From positions 1-54,204 of the forward strand of contig JAYWHT010000039.1 of assembly GCA_043777595.1 (NCBI GenBank): a DNA stretch of 54,204 nucleotides, read 5' to 3'. Each line of letters starts with the position of its first letter. The stretch's first letter is position 1. This document shows, piece after piece, positions 9,206 through 16,674 of this stretch. A program made the position numbers and the translations under genes. This DNA comes from JAYVJH01 sp043777595. GTDB lineage: Bacteria; Bacteroidota; Bacteroidia; Cytophagales; Spirosomataceae. Under the pieces are notes generated by a model that saw only the letters and a list, made by a program, of their open reading frames with translations, ran no database searches and had not been told where the DNA came from.

Positions 9206-9679
9206 ATGAAATCTAAATTTCTGATTTTAACCCTTTTTACAAGCATGATGTTTTTTCAAGCTAAATCACAAGAAATGACTTATGTCAGAGGGGGTAGAAT
9301 TTTATTTGAGAACAAAACAATTCAAAAACCGTCTGAAATTTTGTCTATAATCTCAAAAAAAGAATCGCCAGAACTACTTGCGACTTTCAACAAATATAAG
9401 TCAAATAGAGTTGCTGGACAGGTTGTAGGATTCATTGGCGGATTTGGTGTAGGTTATTCGCTTGGAGGGGCAATTAGAGCCGGAAAAGTAAACGGTGGAC
9501 TTTTGGCTGGCGGAGTAGGAGTTACCGTAATTGCAATTATTTTGGGTAATTCTGCAAATTCAAACCTCAAAAAAGTAGTTGATATTTACAATGGTAACTC
9601 AACTAACAAAGTTTCATTTCGTCCATTTTTAGAAACTGAATCAGGACTTACAAAAATAGGACTTGTCGCCAAATTTTAG
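9206..9679 (+). CDS. Small exported protein with glycine-zipper segment
   Basis: I do not recognise the family. I chose the ATG at 9206 because it starts MKSKFLILTLFTSMMFFQAK, a good signal peptide ending in SQE; upstream extension would need a TTG. The mature part is about 135 residues. It has a hydrophobic Gly-rich stretch (VVGFIGGFGVGYSLGG then GGLLAGGVGVTVIAIILG) like a glycine-zipper membrane segment, flanked by polar regions. The lysine- and asparagine-rich AT codons differ somewhat from the FKBP gene before it. An envelope location is likely; the function is unknown. Confidence 0.65.
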   Translation: MKSKFLILTLFTSMMFFQAKSQEMTYVRGGRILFENKTIQKPSEILSIISKKESPELLATFNKYKSNRVAGQVVGFIGGFGVGYSLGGAIRAGKVNGGLLAGGVGVTVIAIILGNSANSNLKKVVDIYNGNSTNKVSFRPFLETESGLTKIGLVAKF

Positions 9680-9701
9680 CAATCTTGATAACGGGCATAG
9701 T

Positions 9702-9735
9702 ATGTTTGACAACTTTTCAGAAAGTTGTCAAACAT
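9702..9735. repeat. Second TTGACAACTTT-family palindrome
   Basis: ATGTTTGACAACTTT (9702-9716) pairs perfectly with 9721-9735 around a TCAG loop. It shares the core of the palindrome at 5781-5823 and again lies between convergent genes, so it may serve as a terminator. Confidence 0.75.
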
Positions 9736-9753
9736 CACTGTTAACAGCCCTGT

Positions 9754-10641
9754 TTAGACCACATTGGCAGTTTGTTCTTTTATTTTTTCGAGTTCGTCCT
9801 TCATCTGTACTACCAAATGCTGAATGGCCGCATCGTTGGCTTTTGAGCCAATGGTATTGATTTCTCGGCCTATTTCTTGAGCCACAAAGTTGAGTTTTTT
9901 GCCGTTGCTGTCTTTACTTTTTAGAGTTTGGGCAAAATACCCGAGGTGTGTGCGTAAGCGTACTTTTTCTTCTGATATGTCATATTTTTCGACATAATAT
10001 ATCAATTCTTGCTCAAATCTATTGGGGTCAAAAGCTTCGTCTGCTACTAATTCCTGTACGTTTTTGCGGAGTCGTTCTCGTACATTCGGAATCCGAAATA
10101 CGTCCAATTCTATTACTTCGTCAAGTAATGTTCCGATTTTGGTAATTGAGCTTAGAAAAATACTTTCAAGTACTTGCCCTTCTCGCAGTCTAAACGCATC
10201 ACAGTCTGCAATAGCTTCCCGAACGGTGGTCATAATATCAGCCCAATTTTCGGTGTCTTGATTGTCTAATGCCGCCTCGTTCTGATAGGCGTTGGGCATC
10301 AGTAATGCCGCCTGAAACAAGTCAGTTGGGTTGGGTTCAAAGCCCAGACTTTGGGCTGTTTGTTGCAAATCTCTAAAATACGCTTGTACCAATGGCCGAT
10401 TGACGACCGTACCAGCAGCGGCCTCACCCACAGGCGACACAGTGAGAATAAACTCGATTTTGCCTCGCTCAAACTGCTGACTGATAAGATTGCGAACTTC
10501 TATTTCATGCCCCGAATAACTGCGTGGCACACGGCAATAGACATCTAACTGTTTGGAATTGAGTGTTTTTACTTCTGTTGTAATGTTGAGTGTGGCGGTT
10601 TCGGCGGTAGCACGACCAAAGCCAGTCATTGATTTGAGCAT
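9754..10641 (-). CDS. yicC: YicC family endoribonuclease
   Basis: This is a 295-residue YicC family protein. It has the signature start MLKSMTGFGRA, the domain core with TLNSKQLDVYCRVPRSY, and the DUF1732 C-terminus ending KSKDSNGKKLNFVAQEIGRE followed by NTIGSKANDAAIQ. YicC proteins are metal-dependent endoribonucleases; the E. coli member helps degrade small RNAs. In many bacteria yicC precedes gmk, but here no gmk follows. The next gene upstream is the maltokinase-like gene on the same strand, 75 bases away, with a small hairpin between them. Confidence 0.92.
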   Translation of the reverse strand: MLKSMTGFGRATAETATLNITTEVKTLNSKQLDVYCRVPRSYSGHEIEVRNLISQQFERGKIEFILTVSPVGEAAAGTVVNRPLVQAYFRDLQQTAQSLGFEPNPTDLFQAALLMPNAYQNEAALDNQDTENWADIMTTVREAIADCDAFRLREGQVLESIFLSSITKIGTLLDEVIELDVFRIPNVRERLRKNVQELVADEAFDPNRFEQELIYYVEKYDISEEKVRLRTHLGYFAQTLKSKDSNGKKLNFVAQEIGREINTIGSKANDAAIQHLVVQMKDELEKIKEQTANVV

Positions 10642-10674
10642 TGTATAATGTTAAGTAGGTATGAATTTTTATCT

Positions 10675-10694
10675 CAGTTGCTTGAAAGCAACTG
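10675..10694. repeat. Short stem-loop CAGTTGCTT / AAGCAACTG
   Basis: A 9-bp perfect stem with a two-base centre (GA). The segment GCTTGAxAGCAAC is shared with the imperfect stem-loop at 31598-31614, suggesting a small dispersed repeat. Confidence 0.5.
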
Positions 10695-10716
10695 CCATAG
10701 ATATTGTTTTGGTTTT

Positions 10717-12288
10717 CTATTGATTGTATTTTAGCCCTGTCTGCGACCCCAACGCTGTGAGGCTTACGGGACTTTCTTTTAGTTTTTCTATTTCTCGTAC
10801 TACGTCCACAATGCCTCGGAGTGGTATTTTGACCCAGTCGGGGCGGTAGCTGATTTCGTAGCCCAATTCATAGACGGCTTTTTCTAACAAAAAATAAAGC
10901 AACAAAAAATTGACTTCCATTTGACTTTTGAATAACGGGTGTGGCGAGCCAACAGCCCCAAAGTAGGCATCTAAATAGGTATCTCGCATGAGTTTGTACC
11001 AACGGTCGGTAACGGTCAGTAGTTTTTCGGGGTCAATGGTTTTGGTTTCATCTGCATTAAATAGCTTGGCACTGACAGCATAATGATAGCTACGAATCAT
11101 GCCTGCTACGTCTTTTAGCGGGCTATGTTTTATTTTTCGCTCGGTAATACTCGCTTCGGGTTCGCCTTCAAAGTCAATAATAATGTAGTCGTCGTTTTGG
11201 CTCAATACCTGCCCCAAATGGTAGTCGCCATGAATCCTGATGCGTTTGGATTCGAGTGGTTTGGTCAAAATCTCTGCCGCAAAGTCGTCAATTAGCTCAC
11301 GGGCTTCCATAAAAATCCAAGCCAACCGCTGCGTTGGGGCATCGAGTTTGGTGTAGTTTTCTATCAATAAATTGTACCGAATGTCCAATAAATGAGTAAA
11401 TCGTTTGTGCAAAAACTGCCGATAGTCTGTCGTAAAAGGTTCACTACAAAAAGCGGCACTGGCATTGGGTGCATACAAAGACAGGTGCATTTCGCCTGTG
11501 CGCTGGCCAAGTAATGCTATTTGCTCAAAAACCCCTTCGCCAATGGCAAACATACCTTGCGGCACAGCTTTCATAAAATCATTGAGATAGTCGCCTGTCT
11601 GTACCCAAATATCACAGTCGGACTTAACAATAGACTGCATCATACCCAGCGTTACGTCAGGTGAGTTGGGGCGTTGCCAAGTCAGGCTACCACCAAAGGT
11701 AGGAATGTTCTCAAAATGCCCGTACTCTGTCAAAAATGCCACCATTTCTACTTCGGGATTGGTCTCAGCAAATAGCTTTCGGTAGAGTTTCAAGAAGTAC
11801 TTTTCGCCAAAAATCATAGCTGAATTGCTCGAATCTACATTTAGTACTCGTGAGTCTAAGGCAAGCGAAGCATCTGTTTCTATCAGTCCACGCCCTCTGG
11901 CAAATACCAGCGTGGTTGCATCTTGGCTTGTAAGAGAAGCCGATTGAACAGTATTTTGGAATAATTTTAGTCTAAATCGCTCGTCGTAAATGGCATCAAT
12001 TAGTGTTAGATTGTCGTCTGTGCGGGTAATGATAGTAGCTTTTTCTGAAAATTTTGTTACTACTTCGACCAACGAAACGGGTAATAAATACTGTTCAGAA
12101 GGACCATCGGCGTAGCTGGCCTCGATGATGAGTAGCCAGGCGTTTGTGCCATCGGTCAGCAAAAAATCAATACAGTTTGCAATTTTGAAGCCTGTCTGTG
12201 GCCGTGCCTTACCCGCAAACCAGCGGCAAGTGTTGGCGTATTGAGACAAATATTGGCTTTCGAGTTGGTTAATGAGGCTTTGTTTCAT
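10717..12288 (-). CDS. Maltokinase-like aminoglycoside-phosphotransferase-fold protein
   Basis: This 523-residue protein resembles maltokinase (Mak/Pep2), which phosphorylates maltose at C1 using ATP to feed the GlgE alpha-glucan pathway. The N-terminus has the maltokinase cap style (CRWFAGKAR near residue 25). The kinase core has RIHGDYHLGQVL (catalytic Asp) and DFEGEPEAS (metal-binding Asp), followed by SPLKDVAGMIRSYHYA, the family's own motif. In many Bacteroidota this domain is fused to trehalose synthase. Here it stands alone, with no treS or glgE in the window. The start Met is followed by a normal protein, and no closer alternative is needed. Confidence 0.82.
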   Translation of the reverse strand: MKQSLINQLESQYLSQYANTCRWFAGKARPQTGFKIANCIDFLLTDGTNAWLLIIEASYADGPSEQYLLPVSLVEVVTKFSEKATIITRTDDNLTLIDAIYDERFRLKLFQNTVQSASLTSQDATTLVFARGRGLIETDASLALDSRVLNVDSSNSAMIFGEKYFLKLYRKLFAETNPEVEMVAFLTEYGHFENIPTFGGSLTWQRPNSPDVTLGMMQSIVKSDCDIWVQTGDYLNDFMKAVPQGMFAIGEGVFEQIALLGQRTGEMHLSLYAPNASAAFCSEPFTTDYRQFLHKRFTHLLDIRYNLLIENYTKLDAPTQRLAWIFMEARELIDDFAAEILTKPLESKRIRIHGDYHLGQVLSQNDDYIIIDFEGEPEASITERKIKHSPLKDVAGMIRSYHYAVSAKLFNADETKTIDPEKLLTVTDRWYKLMRDTYLDAYFGAVGSPHPLFKSQMEVNFLLLYFLLEKAVYELGYEISYRPDWVKIPLRGIVDVVREIEKLKESPVSLTALGSQTGLKYNQ

Positions 12289-12303
12289 TGTTCAAAAATA
12301 AGT

Positions 12304-12424
12304 AGTAGTGAATCAATGTCGTTTAGTTAAGAGTTCGGTGAAGACACCAAACTCGGTTATCTGCCGTGGTTTGTGTCTTCACAAACCACTTATTTTCTTA
12401 ACTAAACGACATTGAGTAGTGAAT
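12304..12424. mobile_element. MITE-like element with 18-20-bp terminal inverted repeats and 10-bp target duplication
   Basis: A 101-bp core (12314-12414) begins CAATGTCGTTTAGTTAAG and ends with its exact reverse complement. It is bounded on both sides by the direct repeat AGTAGTGAAT (12304-12313 and 12415-12424). Inside are two stem-loops: 12331-12354 (nine of ten pairs, AAGA loop) and 12366-12389 (ten pairs, TCTT loop). There is no open reading frame. Terminal inverted repeats plus a 10-bp direct repeat are what a non-autonomous transposon insertion leaves; 10-12-bp duplications are typical of IS4-like families. It lies between argH and the maltokinase-like gene. Confidence 0.65.
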
Positions 12425-12551
12425 AGTGAAAAACGTGTAACGAAAAATATTGATAATCTACATTCTTAACTCTTAATTGGCATCGCTACCGCAAACCGTT
12501 CGGCATACTGGTAAATCAGCACATTTACTTATGTTGCAGTAGTTGGTTGGT

Positions 12552-13886
12552 TTATGCCAACAAACGCTTTATGGCTTCTTCTGTTTTTCTAAATTCAAAT
12601 CGGTTCATTTCTATATTCATCAAATTTTTTATTTCTTCATTACATAAATTGCCAATACTTCCCTCATGTGTATGATTGAGTGTACGTGAAGCCGAGTATT
12701 GGCCGTTATTTATTTCGTTGCCAACTTGTGTGTAGGCATCTCTAAACGGCACGCCTTGCATCACCAATTCATTGACTCGCTCAACGCTAAACAGTAAATC
12801 GTATTTGTGGTCGGCCAACAAATTGGGTTTTATTTGTAAGTTTTCGAGCATAAAATGGGCTACGTCCAAGCAGTCCAAAATCTCGTCAAAGGCGGGCATC
12901 AATATTTCTTTCAATAGCTGCATATCTCGGTGATAACCCGATGGCAAGTTGCTCATTACCAGCACTATTTCGGTTGGTAGGGCTTTCAGTCGATTGGTTT
13001 TGGCACGCAAGAGTTCGGCTACATCTGGGTTTTTTTTGTGGGGCATGATGCTACTACCTGTTGTGAGGGCATCTGGCAGAGTTACAAATCCAAAGTTTTG
13101 ACTGTTATACAAACAAACGTCCATCGACAATCGAGAAATAGTAGCCGCTACCGTTGCAACAGCCGTCAGAGCCGTTTGTTCAGTTTTGCCACGAGACATT
13201 TGAGCATAGACAACGTTATAGTGAAGTGTCTCAAAACCAAGTATTTCTGTTGTTAGAGTTCTATTGAGTGGAAACGATGTGCCATAACCTGCGCCCGAGC
13301 CGAGCGGGTTTTTGTTGGCCAATCGGTAAGCAGTTTGTAGCATAGCCATATCGTCCACGAGAGCCTCGGCATAAGCCCCAAACCAAAGACCAAACGATGA
13401 AGGCATTGCGATTTGTAGGTGTGTGTAGCCAGGCAAAAGGTCGTTTTTGTGTTGTTCGGAACGGTCAATTAGTAGGCCAAAAAGTTTTTTGGTAGCCATC
13501 GCTACTTTTTGGAGTTGGTGGCGGGTGTAGAGCTTCATATCCACTAATACTTGGTCGTTGCGGCTGCGACCCGAATGAATTTTTTTACCCACATCGCCCA
13601 ATTTTCGAGTTAGCATCAATTCTATCTGTGAATGGACATCTTCAACACCGTCTTCTATTTCAAAATTATTGGCTTGTATTTGGGCATAAATATTTTTCAA
13701 TTCACCATTTAATAATCTTAACTCATCAATCCCCAAAAGCCCAATCGTTTCGAGCATAATAGCGTGTGCCAAATTACCTAATACATCAAACGGTGCTAAG
13801 TGTAAGTCCATCTCTCGGTCTCGACCAACGGTAAATTTTTCTATTTTTTCAGATATAGTCGTACTTTCTTTTTGCCAGAGTTTCAT
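12552..13886 (-). CDS. argH: Argininosuccinate lyase
   Basis: This is a 444-residue member of the fumarase/aspartase superfamily. The signature GSSIMPHKKNPDVAELLRAK is near residue 280 and supplies the catalytic serine loop. The N-terminal segment GRSRNDQVLVDMKLY is the substrate-binding motif of ArgH, and TALTAVATVAATISRL follows. It cleaves argininosuccinate to arginine and fumarate in the cytosol. Neither argG nor other arg genes are adjacent; argB and argF' lie 15 and 38 kb away. It diverges from the epimerase-like gene across a short spacer with a 7-bp tandem repeat. Confidence 0.96.
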   Translation of the reverse strand: MKLWQKESTTISEKIEKFTVGRDREMDLHLAPFDVLGNLAHAIMLETIGLLGIDELRLLNGELKNIYAQIQANNFEIEDGVEDVHSQIELMLTRKLGDVGKKIHSGRSRNDQVLVDMKLYTRHQLQKVAMATKKLFGLLIDRSEQHKNDLLPGYTHLQIAMPSSFGLWFGAYAEALVDDMAMLQTAYRLANKNPLGSGAGYGTSFPLNRTLTTEILGFETLHYNVVYAQMSRGKTEQTALTAVATVAATISRLSMDVCLYNSQNFGFVTLPDALTTGSSIMPHKKNPDVAELLRAKTNRLKALPTEIVLVMSNLPSGYHRDMQLLKEILMPAFDEILDCLDVAHFMLENLQIKPNLLADHKYDLLFSVERVNELVMQGVPFRDAYTQVGNEINNGQYSASRTLNHTHEGSIGNLCNEEIKNLMNIEMNRFEFRKTEEAIKRLLA

Positions 13887-13892
13887 GTAAAA

Positions 13893-13925
13893 ATGTAGAA
13901 TATAGAATGTAGAATGTAGAATGTA
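13893..13925. repeat. Short tandem repeat (AGAATGT units)
   Basis: Three consecutive 7-base AGAATGT units preceded by an imperfect ATGTAGAATAT copy, in the leader region of argH. Confidence 0.6.
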
Positions 13926-14046
13926 TCGACATTTTACACCAAATGCGATTTGATTGAGTTAGGCTCTTTGCCTTTTTTTTGTTTAATTTGTACTTTCAGT
14001 TAGGCAAACATAGCACTTTTTTAAATATTAAAAAGATTAGGAACAA

Positions 14047-15117
14047 ATGAAAATTGCATTAGTAACAGGCTCGGCAGGGCTAATCGGTAGCGAATCAGTT
14101 GCCTTTTTTTCAGATAAATTTGATTTGGTTGTGGGCATAGACAACAATATGCGCCAATATTTTTTTGGTGCCGATGGCAATACCGACTGGAATCGCAACC
14201 GTCTGACGGATACCTACCCCAACTACACACACCGTGGCGCAGACATCAGGGAGGTAAGTCAATTAGAACTTATTTTTAAAGAATTTGGCACAGACATCAA
14301 GCTCATCATTCATGCAGCAGCCCAACCAAGCCACGACTGGGCAGCACGTGAGCCATTTACCGACTTTACGGTCAATGCCAACGGTACGCTCAATATGCTC
14401 GAAATGACTCGTCAGCATTGTCCGGAAGCCGTTTTTATATTTACTTCGACCAATAAAGTATATGGAGACAACCCCAACTATTTGCCCTTAATCGAAACCG
14501 AAACTCGCTGGGAAATAGACCACAACCACCCATATTTTGAGAACGGAATAGACGAAAACCACAGCATCGACCACACCAAACACTCAGTATTTGGTGCATC
14601 AAAGGTAGCTGCCGACATTATGGTTCAAGAATATGGGCGTTATTTTAATATGAAAACAGGCGTGTTCAGAGGTGGTTGCCTCACAGGCCCTAACCACTCG
14701 GGCGCACAGCTACACGGTTTTTTGAGTTACCTCATGAAGTGTACCATAACAGGTGGCGAATATACTATTTTTGGTTACAAAGGCAAGCAAGTCAGAGACA
14801 ACATTCATAGCCACGACCTTGTCAATATGTTTTGGCACTATTACCAAAACCCCCGTGAGGGCGAAGTTTATAATGCTGGTGGTGGTCGTTTTGCCAACTG
14901 CTCGATGCTCGAAGCCATCGATATTTGCGAGAAAGTAGCTGGCAAAAAACTTACTTATCACTATTCAGACACCAATCGCATCGGCGACCATATTTGGTAT
15001 GTAAGCGATTTGACCAAATTCAAAACCCACTACCCAGCCTGGAACTGGCAGTATGGCCTTGACGAAACACTCATCGAAATCCATGATGGTATGGTCAAAC
15101 GATTGGCTGGGGGTTAA
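14047..15117 (+). CDS. NAD-dependent epimerase/dehydratase, CDP-tyvelose 2-epimerase-like
   Basis: This is a 356-residue extended short-chain dehydrogenase. The N-terminus MKIALVTGSAGLIGSESVAF gives the Rossmann GxxGxxG loop. TSTNKVYGDNPNY near residue 135 and a later S-x-A-S-K segment (SVFGASKVAADIMVQEYG; Lys in place with Tyr replaced by Phe) correspond to the catalytic region. GKQVRDNIHSHDLVNMFWHY matches the nucleotide-sugar epimerase C-terminal part. The STNKVYGD motif and overall pattern recall CDP-paratose/tyvelose 2-epimerases. The apparent YxxxK Tyr is not where expected, so activity should be judged with care. It is a single gene ended by a 20-bp hairpin. Confidence 0.8.
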   Translation: MKIALVTGSAGLIGSESVAFFSDKFDLVVGIDNNMRQYFFGADGNTDWNRNRLTDTYPNYTHRGADIREVSQLELIFKEFGTDIKLIIHAAAQPSHDWAAREPFTDFTVNANGTLNMLEMTRQHCPEAVFIFTSTNKVYGDNPNYLPLIETETRWEIDHNHPYFENGIDENHSIDHTKHSVFGASKVAADIMVQEYGRYFNMKTGVFRGGCLTGPNHSGAQLHGFLSYLMKCTITGGEYTIFGYKGKQVRDNIHSHDLVNMFWHYYQNPREGEVYNAGGGRFANCSMLEAIDICEKVAGKKLTYHYSDTNRIGDHIWYVSDLTKFKTHYPAWNWQYGLDETLIEIHDGMVKRLAGG

Positions 15118-15141
15118 TCTATGTTGTGATAATAATTTCAT

Positions 15142-15242
15142 TGCCCTTGATGGTTTTAACGGGCTTTACCCGTTGCGCCTTTGTTGGTGTTTTCACCAAC
15201 AAGCTACCGTCCGAGTTGTTGGTGAAAACACCAACAAGGGCA
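15142..15242. repeat. Cluster of three stem-loops inside an 8-bp inverted repeat
   Basis: TGCCCTTG (15142-15149) pairs with CAAGGGCA (15235-15242). Between them lie AACGGG-CTTTA-CCCGTT (15158-15174), TTGTTGGTG-TTTT-CACCAACAA (15181-15202) and TTGTTGGTG-AAAA-CACCAACAA (15216-15237). The last two are exact reverse complements of each other. No reading frame is present. The GGTG-tetraloop-CACC tip also appears in the MITE-like element and at 53438. Confidence 0.7.
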
Positions 15243-15280
15243 GCAAAATTGGAAATACACCCGAGTCAGTATGCACACAG

Positions 15281-15323
15281 CACAAAGAGGCGGCTAACAA
15301 ACATTGTTAGCCGCCTCTTTGTG
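15281..15323. terminator. Strong bidirectional terminator, perfect 20-bp stem
   Basis: 15281-15300 pairs perfectly with 15304-15323 around the loop ACA. The GC-rich centre (GGCGGC) and the position between convergent genes fit a bidirectional terminator. Confidence 0.8.
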
Positions 15324-15338
15324 GTTTTCGTATTCTAT

Positions 15339-16268
15339 TTATGCCAACGGCCCCATGCGCTCAAGCAAGGCTTTGGTGGCTCTGATACCATCATATTCTG
15401 ATAGTTTTGGCCCTTCGTACTCAATACCGATAATACCCCTAAAACCACTTTTTTTGATAATTGGCATCAGACGACTGTAATCAATGACGGCTTCGTTTCC
15501 TTTTTCGTCAAATACATTTGTTTTGGCACTTACACCCTTTGCAAACGGCATTAGTTCTTGCGTACCTATGTAGCGGTCGTATTCGTTTTTACAACCTTCA
15601 CCGTTGCCGTATTCAATACAAAAATTACCTAAATCTGGTAACGTACCACAGTTTTTCATATTGACGGTCTTCATTACGCCAGCCAGCCAACTACCATCTG
15701 ACGATAGCCCGCCATGGTTTTCGACAATAACGTTAATGCCTACTTTTGTTGCATATTCGCTCAATTTGGCCAAGCCGTCGGCTGCATTTTTGGCTACTTC
15801 TGCTCTTTCACCCTGCCCACGGGCGTTTACCCTGATGGTAGCACAGCCTAAATATTTGGCACAGTCCACCCATTTGTAGTGATTTTCTACTGAGGTCATT
15901 CGTTTGGCTGTATCGGCTTCTCCCAAGTTTCCGGCCGTGTCAATCATTATCAAGTGGTTGCGTACATTGTTGTCTTTGCAGCGTTGCAAGAGGTCGTTGA
16001 GATAGGCGGTGTCTTTGGCTTTGTCTTTAAACATCTGGTCTACGTACTCAACAATACCAATCCCAAACTCCTTGCGAGCCACTACTGGAAAATCAAGATT
16101 AGTCAAACGTTTTTCGGTAAATATTGCCTTATGTAACGACCATTCGGCCAACGAAATCTCAAACCATAGCTTCTTCTTTGCTTGCTCGGCCATCAATTCG
16201 GGTGCAAAAGCCATTGCGCCAGTGGCAAGGCTTAGTTTTTGTAAAAAATCACGGCGATTGGTATTCAT
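15339..16268 (-). CDS. Sugar phosphate isomerase/epimerase (xylose isomerase-like TIM barrel), exported
   Basis: This is a 309-residue AP-endonuclease-2/xylose-isomerase-like TIM barrel protein. The N-terminus NRRDFLQKLSLATGAMAFAP is a twin-arginine (Tat) signal, so the protein is probably exported folded to the periplasm. The barrel contains DTAGNLG, VIVENHGGLSSDGSW and GIIGIEYEGPKLSEYDG, with the Glu/His/Asp residues used for metal binding in this superfamily. It is the last of a same-strand trio with MazG and a Gfo/Idh/MocA dehydrogenase, a common neighbourhood for carbohydrate modification. The exact reaction is unknown. Confidence 0.85.
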   Translation of the reverse strand: MNTNRRDFLQKLSLATGAMAFAPELMAEQAKKKLWFEISLAEWSLHKAIFTEKRLTNLDFPVVARKEFGIGIVEYVDQMFKDKAKDTAYLNDLLQRCKDNNVRNHLIMIDTAGNLGEADTAKRMTSVENHYKWVDCAKYLGCATIRVNARGQGERAEVAKNAADGLAKLSEYATKVGINVIVENHGGLSSDGSWLAGVMKTVNMKNCGTLPDLGNFCIEYGNGEGCKNEYDRYIGTQELMPFAKGVSAKTNVFDEKGNEAVIDYSRLMPIIKKSGFRGIIGIEYEGPKLSEYDGIRATKALLERMGPLA

Positions 16269-16334
16269 ATTTTTTTGTTTTTAGAGTTTATAATTTAAGA
16301 AGTTTGAAGTGTAGTTTTTCTACCTACCAAATCA

Positions 16335-16658
16335 TTACAGCTTCTTGTTTTCAAGATGTCTGGTTGCGTCTCTTTGGGTTTTTTTTTCTAAATTTTTCTC
16401 AAAGGCATCTGTCAAATTTATACCCGTTTGGTTGGCCAAACATATTAGTACCCACAGTACATCGGCCATTTCGTCGGGTAGGTTTTTGGCCATATCCGAT
16501 TTTTTAAACGACTGGTCGCCATAAGTTCGTGCCATTATACGAGCCAGTTCGCCTACCTCTTCGGTCAAAATCGCCATATTGGTCAGTTCACTAAAATAGC
16601 GAACGCCATACTGTTTTATCCAGCCGTCCACTTGCTGTTGTGCTTCGTTGAGAGTCAT
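16335..16658 (-). CDS. MazG-like nucleotide pyrophosphohydrolase
   Basis: This is a compact MazG-type NTP pyrophosphohydrolase of about 107 residues. The metal-binding helices show EEVGELARIMARTYG and DEMADVLWVLICLANQTG, the E-x-x-E plus E-x-x-D pattern of all-alpha NTP-PPases that hydrolyse (d)NTPs or modified nucleotides. I prefer the internal ATG at 16658 (MTLNEAQQQVDGWIKQYG), the usual family start. The longer frame from 16691 adds eleven residues and overlaps the upstream gene by 17 bases. It is probably co-transcribed with the upstream dehydrogenase. Confidence 0.85.
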   Translation of the reverse strand: MTLNEAQQQVDGWIKQYGVRYFSELTNMAILTEEVGELARIMARTYGDQSFKKSDMAKNLPDEMADVLWVLICLANQTGINLTDAFEKNLEKKTQRDATRHLENKKL

Positions 16659-16674
16659 GTTTGGTTGCGTTTTT

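Noticed and set aside
12293..12300. -7 box (TATTTTTG on the minus strand) for the maltokinase-like gene
   Set aside because: It lies only five bases from the start codon, leaving no room for a transcription start before translation.
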